64,000 nucleotides of DNA from Bacillota bacterium (GTDB lineage Bacteria > Bacillota > Clostridia > Lachnospirales > Lachnospiraceae), in contig JAEWIZ010000005.1 in NCBI GenBank assembly GCA_023386815.1, forward strand, positions 97,953 to 161,952, written 5' to 3'. Positions within the stretch are counted from its first letter, which is position 1. Every line of letters starts with the position of its first letter. Positions 32,604 through 41,135 of this stretch are shown one piece after another. The notes beneath the pieces were generated by a model. That model made no database searches. It was given only the letters and a program-made list of their open reading frames with translations, and had not been told where the DNA came from. A program made the position numbers and the translations under genes.

Positions 32604-34698
32604 ATTACAAATCGAAGATATGAAACGGAGAGTCTGGAGTATTGCTCTATCCATGCTGGCATTTATTGTTCTGCTTCCGATTATCTGCGCTTTAAATATC
32701 AGTAATTTTCAAGGAAATGAAAACTTAGAATGGGAAATGCTCCAATTAAAGGGATTGATAGGTTCAGGAAACGTAGTAATTATTGCAGCAACAATGATTT
32801 GTGCGGTTGTTTGTGGATTAAGCGGGTTCTTTTTCCTTCATTCCAGAAAGAAAGTAGATTTTTATCACAGTATGCCGGTTAGAAGAGAACGTTTGTTTTT
32901 TACATCTTATCTAAATGGGATACTAATTTATCTCGTACCATATGTAATCAATTTGATATTCAGTTTATTGATTTTAAGTATGAATCACTATCTAAACGCT
33001 GAGATATTTCTGGCGGCAATAAACGGAGTAGGAATTAACCTTTTATTTTTCAGCCTAATATATACTCTGACAATAATAGCAGTTATGTTGACGGGAAATT
33101 TAATCATAAGTATTTGCGGCACCGGGGTATTCTTATTGTATATGCCTACAGTTAGAGAACTAAAAAATGCTTTGTTTTTAAGCTTTTTTTCTACCTTCAC
33201 TAATTATTCCGGTAGCAACAAAAGCACATCATTACTGTCACCCTTGGAAAGCTATATCAACGTAGCAACTCATAACCTGAAAGGCAATGATGCTATCTTA
33301 AGTATTATAGCTTCAATCGGTGCCACAATACTATTGGTTGGATGTGCATTATTACTTTATAAGAAACGCCCCTCTGAAGCTGCAGGTAAGTCAATGGCCT
33401 TTGGAATATCAAAACCTATTATTAAGTTTTTACTAGTGATACCACTCTCCCTGGGAGGAGGAATCTTATTAAGAAGTATTGTTTCTTTTGGTTCCGATGC
33501 TTGGTTTGCTTTTGGTGTGGTGTTTGCTTTTATTGTGAGCTATGGCTTAGTTCAAGTCTTGTTTGAATTTGATATTAGATGTGTATTTCACCATAAGAAA
33601 CAAATGCTGCTGAGTGCTGCAACGATTACATTGGTTGCACTTGTTTTAAGGTTTGATGTAGTTGGATATGATAGTTATATCCCTAAGGAAGATGATATAA
33701 AGAGTATGAGTGTATCAATGTCTGGATTTGACCAGGGACTCGATCATTATGTGGTTGAGAATGGAGAGCGTATCTATTATAATGCCATGCAATATGAGCT
33801 AAGTAAAATGGAATTAACGGATTTTAAAGCAGCTTATGATATGGTACAAATAGGAGTTAAGAACCGGGTTAAGAAAGAAGATAGGAACGATTATAATGCT
33901 CGCTACAGGAATAAGGAGCCATATACTTATTATGTTAAATATACCTTGACAAGCGGCAGGGAAATCTATCGCTGCTATGGTCTTACACTAGAAGAGTGCA
34001 AGAGTGATTTATCTGCTATTTATTCCATGCAGGAATATAAAGATACTCACTTCCAGCTTTATCAATGGGAGGAAAAGGATATCAATCTAGCCTGGATAGC
34101 ATATCCTACAGAAATACTTAACTATGATGCAAAAGGATTGGACTCTAAGGAGGGAATTAACTTTAGTGTCGCTGGGAATGGGTTATTACAGCTGGTAAAG
34201 ATTTATAAAGATGAATTAAGAACAGTGACCTTGGATGAGGTTGCCAATGAGAGGCCAGTTGTTACATTACGCTTTAAAGTGGGTGATTTTACATATGATA
34301 ACTATTATGTCTATCCGTCCTGTGTAAAGACATTAGCATTTATAGAGGAACAAGGCTTTGATGTTAAGAAGAGCATGATTCCCGAAAATATATTAGAAAT
34401 CTCAATGTATAATTACAATAGAATCCAAACGGTTATGTCAACTGGTGGAACTAAGGTTGTAATGGGGACGGCAGTGGAACCTATCAGCTACAAGGATCAG
34501 TCAGATATTATTAGGATATTACCTGCCCTAATTGATAGTGAGTACAGTATGAACAACCCAATTTTCTTTGATATTGAAGATGATGTTGCAGTGAATCTTA
34601 CCTATCGGTTCGGTGACAGTGGATTGGTTCAAACCTTTGGATTTAATCTACGAAAGAATATGCTGTCGGAGAAGATGAGGAAGGACTTGGGGTTGTAG
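32578..34698 (+). CDS. ABC transporter permease with large C-terminal domain
   Basis: A 706-residue membrane protein and presumed partner of the ATPase. The N-terminal part has about six membrane segments (RVWSIALSMLAFIVLLPIICAL, VVIIAATMICAVVCGLSGFFFL, the HSRKKVDFYHSMPVRRE loop typical of these permeases, then further helices up to ~350). Residues ~360-706 form a large hydrophilic region rich in Tyr and Asp that starts after a last hydrophobic segment near MLLSAATITLVALVLRF, so it is probably outside the cytoplasm. ATG 32578 follows GGAGG by nine bases; the TTG at 32572 is less likely. The substrate is unknown. Confidence 0.88.
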   Translation: MTLKNSFIKLQIEDMKRRVWSIALSMLAFIVLLPIICALNISNFQGNENLEWEMLQLKGLIGSGNVVIIAATMICAVVCGLSGFFFLHSRKKVDFYHSMPVRRERLFFTSYLNGILIYLVPYVINLIFSLLILSMNHYLNAEIFLAAINGVGINLLFFSLIYTLTIIAVMLTGNLIISICGTGVFLLYMPTVRELKNALFLSFFSTFTNYSGSNKSTSLLSPLESYINVATHNLKGNDAILSIIASIGATILLVGCALLLYKKRPSEAAGKSMAFGISKPIIKFLLVIPLSLGGGILLRSIVSFGSDAWFAFGVVFAFIVSYGLVQVLFEFDIRCVFHHKKQMLLSAATITLVALVLRFDVVGYDSYIPKEDDIKSMSVSMSGFDQGLDHYVVENGERIYYNAMQYELSKMELTDFKAAYDMVQIGVKNRVKKEDRNDYNARYRNKEPYTYYVKYTLTSGREIYRCYGLTLEECKSDLSAIYSMQEYKDTHFQLYQWEEKDINLAWIAYPTEILNYDAKGLDSKEGINFSVAGNGLLQLVKIYKDELRTVTLDEVANERPVVTLRFKVGDFTYDNYYVYPSCVKTLAFIEEQGFDVKKSMIPENILEISMYNYNRIQTVMSTGGTKVVMGTAVEPISYKDQSDIIRILPALIDSEYSMNNPIFFDIEDDVAVNLTYRFGDSGLVQTFGFNLRKNMLSEKMRKDLGL

Positions 34699-34788
34699 GT
34701 TTATAGAAAGAAACTATGTAAAGTAACTATATAGAAGAGTTATAAAAAGAAGAAGAGAAACAGGTGTTGCTAGGAATGCTTAGCACAC

Positions 34789-34844
34789 AGAAAAGAGTAT
34801 CATGATAAGCTATTTAAAAACAATTTATCATGATACTCTTTTCT
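34789..34844. terminator. Bidirectional terminator between convergent operons
   Basis: AGAAAAGAGTATCATGATAA (34789-34808) and its exact 20-base reverse complement (34825-34844) with a 16-nt loop. The A-rich and T-rich arm ends let it serve both the ABC permease (plus) and the ydjI-like gene (minus). Confidence 0.9.
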
Positions 34845-34877
34845 ATCTAAAGAAGTATAATGCTCATGACAAAGATA

Positions 34878-35885
34878 TTAGAGCTTCTGGCCACAATTAG
34901 AACAAAAATTACCTTCTCCCGTCTTTGTACCGCAGTTCGGGCAGAAGTTTGGTTTTGAACCCGTAGGAGTATTCTGACCAGAGTTTGTGCTGCCTGGATT
35001 AGTATGCCCCGTATTGCCTTGTGTGTTCCCCGCCTGATTTGTCTGATTCATATTCTGCATCATCTGATTTGCCATATTCATACCCATCATCATTCCTGCC
35101 ATATCAGAAGCAACACCGCCTCCCTTTACCTGGCCATTAGCAATTCCCTCTGTCATTGCCATCTGTTGATAGCGGTTCACATCGCCCACCATACTATAGG
35201 AAGCATTTTTATTAATCATCTTTTGAATCTCTTCCGGATAGGTAAAGCTCATAACATGAAAGGCTGTTACAGTCAATCCGCTATCAAAGAGCTGCATGTC
35301 TAAATCAGTACGTATTCCGGAAGAAATATCAAAGGAGTTGGCCTGAAGGTTGAACATATCTTTTCCTTCCTTGCTGATCCATTTCATCAGAAGCTGGTCG
35401 AGGATGGTTACAATACGCAGTCTAACCTCCTCCACAAGATAGGAATCCCTTACGCCTGCAATTTTATCAATTAATTTTACATAGTCTGACACTTTAAAGG
35501 TGAAGGTGCCGTTTGCACGTATCGGCATACCTCCAGGCAATTGTGAAGTAGGAATATTAATAGCATTTTGTGTTCCCCACTTCACAATAAATTCCTTTGT
35601 GTTAATAAAGAGCACTTCAGCCCGCATACCGCTGTTAAAACCAAATTTAAAGCCGGATAAGGTGGAGAGGAAGGGTATAATTTGAGATTCAATATCATAA
35701 TCACCCTCATCCTTAAAAATACCTTCAATTTTACCATTATATAAGAAGACTGCATCTTGACCAGGACGAATGATTAATCGGCTGCCCTTTTTTATCTCAT
35801 CATTATGCCATTTATAAAAAATCATGTCCTCCCGAAATTCTTGCCATTCCACTACATTTGCAAATTGCTTGGAAAATAGACCCAT
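34878..35885 (-). CDS. ydjI: YdjI-like SPFH/virion-core-type protein with zinc ribbon
   Basis: A 335-residue protein. Residues 20-230 form an SPFH/Band 7-like domain (IKKGSRLIIRPGQDAVFLYNGKIEG; PIRANGTFTFKVSDY), followed by a Met/Gly/Asn-rich linker (MMMGMNMANQMMQNMNQ) and a C-terminal double-CxxC zinc ribbon (FCPNC..FCSNC). This is the layout of Bacillus YdjI, which is recruited to the membrane with PspA and the YdjGH proteins during envelope stress. It is the last gene of the pspA-ydjGHI operon here, 92 bp after ydjH. Starts at an ATG with AAGGAGG upstream on the minus strand. Confidence 0.88.
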   Translation of the reverse strand: MGLFSKQFANVVEWQEFREDMIFYKWHNDEIKKGSRLIIRPGQDAVFLYNGKIEGIFKDEGDYDIESQIIPFLSTLSGFKFGFNSGMRAEVLFINTKEFIVKWGTQNAINIPTSQLPGGMPIRANGTFTFKVSDYVKLIDKIAGVRDSYLVEEVRLRIVTILDQLLMKWISKEGKDMFNLQANSFDISSGIRTDLDMQLFDSGLTVTAFHVMSFTYPEEIQKMINKNASYSMVGDVNRYQQMAMTEGIANGQVKGGGVASDMAGMMMGMNMANQMMQNMNQTNQAGNTQGNTGHTNPGSTNSGQNTPTGSKPNFCPNCGTKTGEGNFCSNCGQKL

Positions 35886-35977
35886 TCTAAGTCCCTCCTT
35901 ATTAATACATAGTTTAAAGTTAATTATTATGAAACAATATAGTTCGTATGGTTAATACCAAATCGTTAATTAAGAGA

Positions 35978-36874
35978 TTAGAATCTACCGCCACCGGAGC
36001 TGTGGGATCTACCACCGCCGGACACGCCACCTCGGAAGCCACCAGCATTAAATCCCCCGCTTCCGGAATTGTTATTGTTCTGAGGCTTTCTAACTCGGGT
36101 TACAGTTGTTCGCAGGTAATCATCTCTTCGACCGATTAGACCGGAATGGCTTTGGTCCATATAGTTATTTGCACCTGCGGTCATTTTACCTCCGGAATTG
36201 TATGCCATAATCGCTACGGTAGTTGCTCCGATGACAACAGCAATTACTAGTTGAACCCAGATGTTGCTGATAATATTTTCAGCTTTATTATAATTGGAAG
36301 GCCAGGTCTCATCATAATTAGGAGCGTTAGGATCACTGGACTGTGGAGTCCCGGCGCTGTAATCATGATCATAATTTAACTCGGAGTCGTCACTCATATA
36401 TGCTGCGGAGCGTTCAATATAGGTGACGAAGGCATCGTAGTAATTACCATCTGATAGGTTTGGGGTTATCTCGTTAATGATCGAGTCAATGCGCTTGGAA
36501 TGAATATAGGTTTCTGCTGTCCCATAGCCTTCCATAAATACAACTCGGTTATACATATCAACTAGAAGATAGACACGATCACCGACTGGTAATTGATCCT
36601 CGAAGTTTCCTATATATTCCTCAGCATAAGGTGCAGTAGAATCATTATGAGTTAAAATCATAATTTCAATCCCCGCATTATCTCCATAACTTTTACACAG
36701 AGTCTCCAGCTCAGTTATTTCATCTGTGGATAAAAGTCCGGCATTATCGTATACATGTTGATAAGTATCTGAAGTTTCCGTTGCTCTGGCATAGGTGGAA
36801 GGCAGAATAAGGGTGATAAGTATTAGTAACATTGTAAAAGCGGAGGCTAAAATACGCGCTTTTGTGTGTTTCAT
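35978..36874 (-). CDS. ydjH: YdjH-like TPM-domain membrane protein
   Basis: A 298-residue exported protein. Signal-type hydrophobic N terminus (residues 8-30), an extracytoplasmic TPM_phosphatase-type domain (about 40-165; VYDNAGLLSTDEITELETLCKSY, VYLLVDMYNRVVFMEGYG), a transmembrane helix at about 205-226, and a cytoplasmic Gly/Ser/Arg-rich tail ending GGGRSHSSGGGRF. In Bacillus YdjG and YdjH form a membrane complex that anchors YdjI. The ATG overlaps the ydjG stop, so the two are coupled. Confidence 0.88.
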   Translation of the reverse strand: MKHTKARILASAFTMLLILITLILPSTYARATETSDTYQHVYDNAGLLSTDEITELETLCKSYGDNAGIEIMILTHNDSTAPYAEEYIGNFEDQLPVGDRVYLLVDMYNRVVFMEGYGTAETYIHSKRIDSIINEITPNLSDGNYYDAFVTYIERSAAYMSDDSELNYDHDYSAGTPQSSDPNAPNYDETWPSNYNKAENIISNIWVQLVIAVVIGATTVAIMAYNSGGKMTAGANNYMDQSHSGLIGRRDDYLRTTVTRVRKPQNNNNSGSGGFNAGGFRGGVSGGGRSHSSGGGRF

Positions 36875-38016
36875 TAGAATCCACCTCCTAACAATAAGGT
36901 AAGAAGCCGCATAATGAGGAAACTGCCTGCAGTGATTCCTGCAAACCAGACAAACATCTTTTGCTTACTTAAGGGCGGCTTTCCTACAATTTTGCCGGTC
37001 TGACCATTCATTGCAAAGTTATGTTCTGCTTTACGATAATCATAACATACCATCCAAATAGGAAGTAAGGTATAATCCGCTTTCTCTTTTCTAACATTAA
37101 TATCCTCGCGGTTAATATTAACAGTACTATAGCCATTAATGGTAGAGCGAAGATAGTTATGAACGTAACCACCGACCCGCTCCTTAATTCTAGGCAACAT
37201 TTGCTCATCTGTAAAATCATACTTTTCTGCAATATATCCAGCTAGATAAGGCATGTTGAAGTCTTTTAGATTATTATATTGAAAGGGCTCCAACTTATCC
37301 ATCATGGAATCCTCCATTTTCTTAGAGGCATCACAAGGGATGTTATCATAATTTAAATCAACCTTTCGGTAAACATGATACCATTTTGTTTCAGTATAAA
37401 TCCACTCGCCCATGGTATAGGTGCGTACTCGGGTACAGGTGGCTTCTACTTCGCCGCGCCCGTTTAGATCGTATAACCAGAAGGGGACGTACAAACCGGT
37501 AATATTTTTAATACGATCAGCGGTCATAAAGTCTTTAGGAGTTAGGAGACCTTTACGACACCATTTTTTAAAGGCTTCTTGGGCCTGTTCCTTACTGATT
37601 GTAAAGGGGATTACCTTTGCGGGTGCCAGGCTGCCAGTAAGACGATCTCCCAGGACAACGCCCGCGCCGCAGAAGCTGCAGGTAGTTGCTGTAGTCTGAG
37701 CATCTGTAATTAGTACAGCTCCGCAGTTGTTACAATGGTACTGAGCTGCTTCATTCTCTTTGAAAGTAGAATGGCTGCTTGGTTCATCTTCCTGTGAGGG
37801 GTTCTTATACCCGTGATCAAAAGCGGAATCAGCTGCCTTTCGATCCTCCTCATCCATATCATAGGAAACATCTCCTTGGTGAGAGTGAGCATTTCCAGCC
37901 ATCTCCTCGATCTTATCAGTTCTTCCGCAGCTTTTACAGCTGAGCAAACCGGTTTGACTGTCAAATGCCATATCAGCCCCACAATTAGGGCATTTATAAT
38001 GTATTACAGTGGACAT
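36874..38016 (-). CDS. ydjG: YdjG-like zinc-ribbon membrane protein
   Basis: A 380-residue protein with two N-terminal TFIIB-like zinc ribbons (CPNC..CKSC at residues 9-33; CNNC..CSFC at about 94-117), a central region FTISKEQAQEAFKKWCRKGLLTPKDF, and one or two hydrophobic segments at the very C terminus (FVWFAGITAGSFLIMRLLTLLLG). This matches Bacillus YdjG, partner of YdjH in the PspA-associated membrane complex. GGAGG precedes the ATG. Separated from pspA by 141 bp that contain an inverted repeat. Confidence 0.88.
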   Translation of the reverse strand: MSTVIHYKCPNCGADMAFDSQTGLLSCKSCGRTDKIEEMAGNAHSHQGDVSYDMDEEDRKAADSAFDHGYKNPSQEDEPSSHSTFKENEAAQYHCNNCGAVLITDAQTTATTCSFCGAGVVLGDRLTGSLAPAKVIPFTISKEQAQEAFKKWCRKGLLTPKDFMTADRIKNITGLYVPFWLYDLNGRGEVEATCTRVRTYTMGEWIYTETKWYHVYRKVDLNYDNIPCDASKKMEDSMMDKLEPFQYNNLKDFNMPYLAGYIAEKYDFTDEQMLPRIKERVGGYVHNYLRSTINGYSTVNINREDINVRKEKADYTLLPIWMVCYDYRKAEHNFAMNGQTGKIVGKPPLSKQKMFVWFAGITAGSFLIMRLLTLLLGGGF

Positions 38017-38036
38017 AGATCCTCCTTACGCACGCA

Positions 38037-38071
38037 AACCGGAGAAGCAGGTAAAGCCTTTTTCTCCGGTT
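38037..38071. repeat. Perfect 10-bp inverted repeat between pspA and ydjG
   Basis: AACCGGAGAA (38037-38046) and TTCTCCGGTT (38062-38071) with a 15-nt loop, about 20 bp before the ydjG start. No T tail on the minus strand, so it is more likely a processing or stabilising hairpin than a terminator. Confidence 0.65.
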
Positions 38072-38157
38072 CATGACAGGTAGCTTCATAATAGACGATT
38101 AATAACCATTATCAACTCATTATGTGATAGCCCGCACGTGATTATCTTGTTAATAGA

Positions 38158-38832
38158 TTATTTTCCTAAGTTGGCTTTCAATGCAGCAAGTTCGTCTTCT
38201 ACATTAGAATCTTGGGTATATTTCTTTGTTAAGTCCTCGATGGATTGTTCCTGTGAAGAAGCATTTAATTCAGCCATAGCATTTGCTTTATCCAGAGCTT
38301 TATCAGCCATTTCTTCGTAGCGCTTAAAACTTGCAATGGAATCGTTTGCACTGCCAACAGAGGAGCTCATTTTATTAATTCTTTCCTGTGTCTTAGCAAC
38401 TGCCAGTTTACCTTTGATCATGTCCTTGCGAGCTTCCAGTTCATCAATGTCATTTACCAATTTATCGTGCATTTCTCTCATGTGTGTTGCATTGGAGTGA
38501 GCTAAATCATAGGCTTCCTTAAGTCCGGGAAGCTTTGAGGAAAGTGAAGCCTTTTGCTCAAGGAACTTTCTTGCATCCGCTTCGTTGTTAGCCTCTAATG
38601 CTTTTACAGCATAGGTTTGCATTTTGGCAATTTCCTCATTACAATCATCAAGTACTCTCTTTGCGCGTTGTTCCTCTGCCATGATAGCAGCGGTTTCTGA
38701 TTTCACCTTACCCAAATCAGAGTTGAGATTACGAAGGCATTGATCAATCATTTTCTCAGGATCCTCTGCTTTGTCGAGCAGTGCGTTGATGTTACTGGAC
38801 ATAATGTCTCTGAATCTTGTTAAAATACCCAT
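38158..38832 (-). CDS. pspA: Phage shock protein A (PspA/IM30 family)
   Basis: A 224-residue ESCRT-III-like membrane-remodelling protein that protects membranes under stress. Almost entirely coiled coil after the N-terminal amphipathic helix (MGILTRFRDIMSSNINALLDKAEDPEKMIDQ), with the conserved phrase FLEQKASL; length is usual. First gene of a minus-strand operon with ydjGHI. The upstream gap (38833-39196, shared with the divergent methyltransferase) has a small hairpin, TACCGT/ACGGTA, just before the RBS, and TGTGAAT/ATTCACA at 38940-38963; I could not find a convincing sigma-W type promoter. Confidence 0.95.
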   Translation of the reverse strand: MGILTRFRDIMSSNINALLDKAEDPEKMIDQCLRNLNSDLGKVKSETAAIMAEEQRAKRVLDDCNEEIAKMQTYAVKALEANNEADARKFLEQKASLSSKLPGLKEAYDLAHSNATHMREMHDKLVNDIDELEARKDMIKGKLAVAKTQERINKMSSSVGSANDSIASFKRYEEMADKALDKANAMAELNASSQEQSIEDLTKKYTQDSNVEDELAALKANLGK

Positions 38833-39132
38833 AGTTCCTCCATTCTACCGTCGAAACGGTAATTAAAATTATTTATAGTTTTTTCCCTTGTGTATATACT
38901 ATTAACTACCATTTGGCTGTTATGCCACCGGGTGTCGAATGTGAATAATTTTTTTGATTCACAATTTACAGTATCTAATAGATAATTCATTTTATATCAT
39001 ATATATTCAAATATTAGTGACTCATCACAGTTACAAGTTTAATCGTTCTTACCTGTAAGGTCAAGTTAAAATATGTTAAGAAATAGGTGATAGAAGATTA
39101 AGAAGCTCTGGCAGCCGGATTAAAATTTTGCA

Positions 39133-39161
39133 TTGTAATTGAGGATTACCTGCTTTATAAT
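39133..39161 (+). promoter_or_regulatory. Promoter of the methyltransferase gene
   Basis: TTGTAA (39133-39138), 17 bp, then a perfect TATAAT (39156-39161), about 35 bp before the ATG. Confidence 0.7.
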
Positions 39162-39196
39162 GGGAGAGAAATATTTCACAAGAAAGCGAGAGAATT

Positions 39197-40060
39197 ATGT
39201 GGATTGCAAGTGATTGGAAAGACTACGAAGTGATTGATACCTCGAGCGGAGAGAAGCTGGAACGTTGGGGACAATATATATTGGTACGTCCGGATCCTCA
39301 GGTTATCTGGAACACCGCAAAAAATAATAAAGGTTGGAAAAAACCAAATGCACATTATCATCGAAGCACTAAGGGCGGCGGTGAGTGGGAGTTTTTTGAT
39401 TTACCCAAACAGTGGAGCATCAACTACAAAGATTTAACCTTTAATCTACAGCCCTTTAACTTTAAGCATACGGGACTGTTTCCAGAGCAGGCTGTTAACT
39501 GGGACTGGTTCTCTGAGAAGATTAAGAGTGTGAAGGACAGGCAGGTTAAGGTGCTCAATTTGTTTGCCTATACCGGAGGTGCAACTCTGGCAGCGGCAAA
39601 GGCTGGTGCAGCAGTGACACATGTTGATGCATCTAAGGGTATGGTAACCTGGGCTAAGGAAAATGCTACTGCATCTGGACTGGCAGAAGCGCCAATTCGT
39701 TATATTGTAGATGACTGTGTGAAGTTTGTAGAGCGTGAAATCAGAAGAGGTAATAAATATGATGCAATCATCATGGATCCTCCTTCCTATGGCAGAGGAC
39801 CAAAGGGGGAGACCTGGAAGATTGAGGACAGTATTCATCCCTTTGTTCAGTTATGTACACAGGTATTAACGGACGAGCCCTTGTTCTTCTTAATAAATTC
39901 CTATACTACAGGTTTACAGGCGGGTGTTTTAACCTATATGCTGTCTGAAGAGATTGGAAAGAAATTTGGTGGTAAGGTAACTGCGGATGAAATAGGCCTT
40001 CCTGTCTCAGGAAATGGACTCGTACTGCCATGTGGAGCATCAGGACGCTGGGAACGATAA
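39197..40060 (+). CDS. Class I SAM-dependent methyltransferase, RlmI/RlmK-like
   Basis: A 287-residue enzyme that probably methylates 23S rRNA cytosine or another RNA base. Seen: the SAM-binding motif I LNLFAYTGGATLAAAKAGA (about residues 115-133), the acidic motif HVDASKGMV, and the catalytic-loop motif IMDPPSYGRGPKGE (about 192-205), all as in the RlmI/YccW family. It lacks the N-terminal PUA domain of RlmI, having a short beta-rich N terminus instead. The RBS before ATG 39197 is weak. Monocistronic: own promoter and terminator. Exact target unknown. Confidence 0.88.
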   Translation: MWIASDWKDYEVIDTSSGEKLERWGQYILVRPDPQVIWNTAKNNKGWKKPNAHYHRSTKGGGEWEFFDLPKQWSINYKDLTFNLQPFNFKHTGLFPEQAVNWDWFSEKIKSVKDRQVKVLNLFAYTGGATLAAAKAGAAVTHVDASKGMVTWAKENATASGLAEAPIRYIVDDCVKFVEREIRRGNKYDAIIMDPPSYGRGPKGETWKIEDSIHPFVQLCTQVLTDEPLFFLINSYTTGLQAGVLTYMLSEEIGKKFGGKVTADEIGLPVSGNGLVLPCGASGRWER

Positions 40061-40076
40061 AAGATATGTTCATTAG

Positions 40077-40123
40077 GGAAATAGAACTTAGGATTGTTAG
40101 TGCCTATTCTATTTCCTTTTTTT
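40077..40123 (+). terminator. Terminator after the methyltransferase gene
   Basis: GGAAATAGAA (40077-40086) pairs with TTCTATTTCC (40108-40117); seven T follow. Confidence 0.85.
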
Positions 40124-40304
40124 GATTGAATATCAAGCTTTAGTATTGCTGTATTTAATTAAGAAGAAACTAATTTTTGTGAATAAGCGATTATGTTGTT
40201 GGTTACAATAACCAAAGGTTTATATGGAAGTAATGGGGATATCTGGTAAAACCCTATAATGATTTAACAAATATCTGATGTTATAAAAAAATCAAAAAAA
40301 GTAC

Positions 40305-40333
40305 TTGCAAATACTTTCATGTTGTTATATAAT
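40305..40333 (+). promoter_or_regulatory. Promoter of the S10-spc-alpha superoperon
   Basis: TTGCAA (40305-40310), a 17-bp spacer and perfect TATAAT (40328-40333). Transcription would start near 40340, giving a ~300-nt leader before rpsJ. The gap from 40124 to 40304 is otherwise featureless. Confidence 0.85.
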
Positions 40334-40339
40334 ATCTCA

Positions 40340-40638
40340 TGTTGTGACATTGATAGCGTTGAAGCGTGAGGTTGCTACCAAGCCTGGTAGGTTTTCCGTG
40401 GAGCGAAGGTCAAGTTATGAAAACTGGCGACAAGTCACTGTACCATATATATTCTGTCTAGGACAGATAAACGTGTGAAGAATATCATACATCATATTGT
40501 CTGCAAATCAGCAATGATTTGTTGGTTGAAATCCGGTTTGCCGGATTATTCGCATGAAAGATGAAGATACACACGGATGAGTGTACAGTCACCACTTGTC
40601 GTACTGAAATTAAGTGCGAAAAGGAGGCGGCTTTTTTT
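40340..40638 (+). promoter_or_regulatory. Long structured leader of the S10 operon
   Basis: No supported ORF of its own. Contains CTACC (40375)..GGTAG hairpin followed by GTTTTCCGTGGAGCGAAGG and CGACAAGTCACTGTACC, then TCTGTC/GACAGA (about 40453-40468), GCAAATCAGCAATGATTTG and AATCCGG..CCGGATT (about 40531-40549). The compact GC-rich first 110 nt look like a ribosomal protein autoregulatory leader; which protein binds is unknown. Confidence 0.5.
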
Positions 40639-40956
40639 ATGGCAAGTCAAGTAATGAGAATCACATTAAAGGCGTATGATCATCATTTAATCGATCAATC
40701 TGCTGCAAAGATCATCGATACTGTGAAGAAGACAGGATCTAAGGTGAGCGGACCAGTTCCGTTGCCTACTAAGAAGGAAGTAGTTACAATTCTGAGAGCG
40801 GTTCACAAGTATAAGGATTCCAGAGAGCAGTTCGAGCAGAGAACACACAAGAGATTAGTTGATATCATCACACCTACTCAGAAAACTGTTGATGCATTAT
40901 CCAGATTGGAAATGCCTGCAGGTGTGTACATTGACATCAAGATGAAAACAAAATAA
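40639..40956 (+). CDS. rpsJ: 30S ribosomal protein S10
   Basis: Small-subunit protein and NusE antitermination factor, 105 residues. Typical ITLKAYDHHLIDQSAAKIIDTVKKTGSKVSGPVPLPTKKE and HKRLVDI. I chose ATG 40639 (MASQVMRITLKAYD) with AAGGAGGCGG about ten bases upstream; ATG 40654 (MRITLKAY) is possible and the long frame to 40561 is not. First gene of the S10 operon. Confidence 0.97.
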   Translation: MASQVMRITLKAYDHHLIDQSAAKIIDTVKKTGSKVSGPVPLPTKKEVVTILRAVHKYKDSREQFEQRTHKRLVDIITPTQKTVDALSRLEMPAGVYIDIKMKTK

Positions 40957-41024
40957 TTCATTTTGAGCGTGGACACTGACGACATAGGGAAGAGCAAGAC
41001 AAGCAACAAATTTATTATGAAGTA

Positions 41025-41107
41025 ATCCTTAGGGTTCATATATGATTGTATATAACCATCTAGGATGATCGCCACTTAAACGCGATATAAGATACCGCGT
41101 GGTGATC
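41025..41107 (+). other. Two hairpins between rpsJ and rplC
   Basis: ATCCTTAG (41025-41032)/CTAGGAT (41060-41066) enclosing GGTT..ATATA/TATATAACC, and GATCGCCAC (41067-41075)/GTGGTGATC (41099-41107). They fill most of the 179-bp spacer; no T tails. Confidence 0.65.
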
Positions 41108-41135
41108 CGCTGTAGATTAAACAGGAGGTAAGACA

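Noticed and set aside
38833..39060. Sigma-W-like promoter for pspA
   Set aside because: Looked for TGAAAC-N16-CGTA on the minus strand and found no acceptable match.
40561..40638. 26-codon N-terminal extension of rpsJ
   Set aside because: S10 starts at about MxxITLKAYD in the family; the extension is leader RNA and the strong RBS lies after it.
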